Below are positions 62,731-64,000 of a stretch of 64,000 nucleotides of DNA, piece after piece; within the stretch, counting starts at the first letter, position 1, and every line of letters begins with the position of its first letter. The stretch is taken from positions 62,001 to 126,000 of the forward strand of contig NZ_AUIA01000017.1 of the NCBI RefSeq assembly GCF_000423465.1. Direction: 5' to 3'. This stretch comes from Propionicicella superfundia DSM 22317. GTDB lineage: Bacteria > Actinomycetota > Actinomycetes > Propionibacteriales > Propionibacteriaceae. A program made the translations under genes and the position numbers. Below the pieces are notes generated by a model. The model saw nothing but the letters and a program-made list of their open reading frames with translations, was not told where the DNA came from and did no database searches.

Positions 62731-63717
62731 ATGGATGTGCCAAAGGATGGCTTCTACGTCGAACGCGCCGTCTCCTCCATCCCCGTCGGGAACCGGCACC
62801 GCAAGGACCTCGGCGAGATCGACACCCTCGCCGCATAGATTCAACGCCACGGCCTATTGCAACCGATCACGGTGAACCTTGACGGGTTCCTCATCTGCGG
62901 GGCACGCCGACTCACGGCGATCAAGAAGCTCGGGTGGAAGACCGTCCGCGTGTGGGTACGGTCCGGGATCTCCGACCGGCTCGGGCAGTTGCTCGCGGAG
63001 CAGGACGAGAACGTGCTCCACAAGCCGCTGAACCAGATCGAGGCCGCCGCCCTCTACCGAGAACTCAAAGCCCTCCTCGCCGAAGACGCCAAACGCAGGC
63101 AAGAAGCCTCACGGTTCAGCGAAGACCACCAACCCGGCAGTGACGGCACCGCTGACCCAGCGGCACCGTCCGGACAGGCAGGTGAAGCTCGGCATCAGGC
63201 GGCACTCATGGTCACCGGGCGGGCCTCGTATTCCCGGTTGGAGCAGATCGGGTTCATCGAGAAGATCGCCGACGATCCCACCCGTGAAGAACAGCTCCGC
63301 GCCCACGCGAAAACAGAACTCGAACAAATCGAAGCAGGCTGCCCCGTCACGCCCGCATACACTCGCATCCGCGATGAGGCGGCGGGTGAGCTGGATCGCC
63401 TCGCCCGCCAAGCCCTCGCCCGCGTCAAAGCGGAGAAGCGCGCGAAGCAGAAGAAGCGCAAGAGCACGTTCCAGCCCATGCCCAGGCTCAACGTTCGGGC
63501 GTTCGTGCTCACCTGGGACGAGTTCACCGGCTGGTGCGACCGCTACGACATCCCCCAACTCGCTGCGGAACTCACCGACGAGCAGATCGAGAAGTTCCAC
63601 GCCACCCTCACCGAACTACAAGCATTCGCTGAGCAGATCGATACCGCCCGTGAACAAGTCCCACCCGAAGAACGCGGTAGACGCATCACGCAACGCGGAC
63701 ACCTCCGAGCACTGTGA
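62731..63717 (+). pseudogene. ParB-like nuclease/partition protein with in-frame amber stop
   Basis: ATG 62731 has GGGGAGG in range. MDVPKDGFYVERAVSSIPVG and RHRKDLGEIDTLAA lead to TAG at 62836-62838. The same frame continues IQRHGLLQPITVNLDGFLIC, then GARRLTAIKKLGWKTVRVWV. The usual sequence at this point is L-A-x-S-I-x-x-H-G-L, so a TCG Ser codon has probably become TAG. G-A-R-R is the ParB sulfiredoxin-fold motif. The rest has a charged helix region (LDRLARQALARVKAEKRAKQ). TTG 62857 could start a shortened protein lacking the first motif. Confidence 0.75.
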
Positions 63718-63771
63718 ACCAGGAACGAACAAAAGACACGATCCAGGGGCGAGGTCGAGCACCTCTCCTCC

Positions 63772-63987
63772 ATGGGCTACTCCCGCACCACCGATACCGG
63801 CCGCCGCATCACCGCGACGCCGCGCGTGCTGGAGGAACCGGACACCGCCCGTCTCGTTGCGTTGGTGCTGCACCTCGCCGAACAGCTCCACCACGAAGAA
63901 GCCCAGGACCGCGCCATTCCCGCGCGAGACGATCAAACTCCCGCGCGAGACGATCAAACTAACGGCCCCGGCGACAGCACTGGCTAG
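63772..63987 (+). CDS. small hypothetical protein
   Basis: 71 residues. MGYSRTTDTGRRITATPRVL, then EEPDTARLVALVLHLAEQLH. The C-terminal third contains a repeated A-R-D-D-Q-T encoded by the tandem repeat at 63919-63960. No ribosome site is evident, so it may depend on translation from the ParB-like gene 54 bp upstream. Function unknown. Confidence 0.55.
   Translation: MGYSRTTDTGRRITATPRVLEEPDTARLVALVLHLAEQLHHEEAQDRAIPARDDQTPARDDQTNGPGDSTG
63919..63960. repeat. 21-bp tandem duplication
   Basis: Two exact head-to-tail copies of CCCGCGCGAGACGATCAAAC plus T (63919-63939 and 63940-63960) lie inside the small gene. Copy-number change would keep the frame, since 21 is a multiple of three. Confidence 0.85.
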
Positions 63988-64000
63988 GCCAAGGAAGGAC

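Noticed and set aside
1-64000. CRISPR arrays
   Set aside because: No regularly spaced repeats of 25-40 bp were found; the repeats in the 43.8-49.8 kb gene are coding and far too long.

Overview
The window is high-GC DNA (mostly near 70% G+C) with GTG/TTG starts, leaderless -10 promoters, a helR gene under a rifamycin-associated element, CsoR copper control and an LAXTG-type sorting signal. Together these point to an actinomycete (Actinomycetota); no marker here fixes the genus. No tRNA, rRNA or CRISPR array was seen.

Bases 1 to about 24,100 look like ordinary chromosome: the end of an ABC exporter (ATPase tail plus FtsX-like permease), ribokinase, helR with its RAE operator, a zinc alcohol dehydrogenase, an ERCC4-nuclease/Lsr2 protein, a GNAT acetyltransferase, a RibD/DHFR-like reductase, a copper module (CopB-type ATPase plus CsoR, with an operator lying in a leaderless promoter), an MFS exporter divergent from a ROK regulator, a flavin monooxygenase broken by an in-frame stop, a DUF4342 protein, a PacL-like P-type ATPase, a TetR/DHA2-exporter divergon, a HAD phosphatase, an aminoglycoside-phosphotransferase-like kinase and a small membrane protein.

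A DUF1275 gene cut off near 24,375 marks the probable left edge of a defence island. Next come a DUF262 plus HEPN gene pair and, on the minus strand, a type 1 BREX operon reading brxA, brxB, brxC, pglX, (AlbA/ATPase gene), pglZ, brxL from 43,308 down to 26,313. The pglX gene is rearranged. Its catalytic and specificity part (36,035-38,593) is separated from its C-terminal part (32,500-33,444) by a tyrosine recombinase gene and by an inverted, silent second copy of the specificity half. A perfect 26-bp inverted repeat sits 10 to 15 codons after the NPPY catalytic motif, so inversion would swap target recognition and leave the methyltransferase core unchanged. The silent copy is itself out of frame at a run of eight A. 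This is the most interesting system in the window.

From 43.8 to 49.8 kb lies a 1,995-residue secreted wall protein with 18 repeats and an LAATG sorting signal. From 50.4 to 61 kb is a patchwork of toxin-antitoxin and defence genes and their remains: a zeta-like kinase with a small partner, an orphan AbiEi whose AbiEii toxin is cut to 29 codons, a BrnT-like/RHH pair, a frameshifted TIR protein, a frameshifted DUF4209 (RNxxxHG) protein, and pieces of an AlbA protein, a predicted nuclease and a serine recombinase. The right end (61.9-64 kb) holds a hypothetical gene, a ParB-like gene with an amber stop and a small gene, an arrangement typical of integrative or plasmid-derived elements. Several breaks are single-base length changes, so either sequencing error or on/off variation of defence genes has to be considered.
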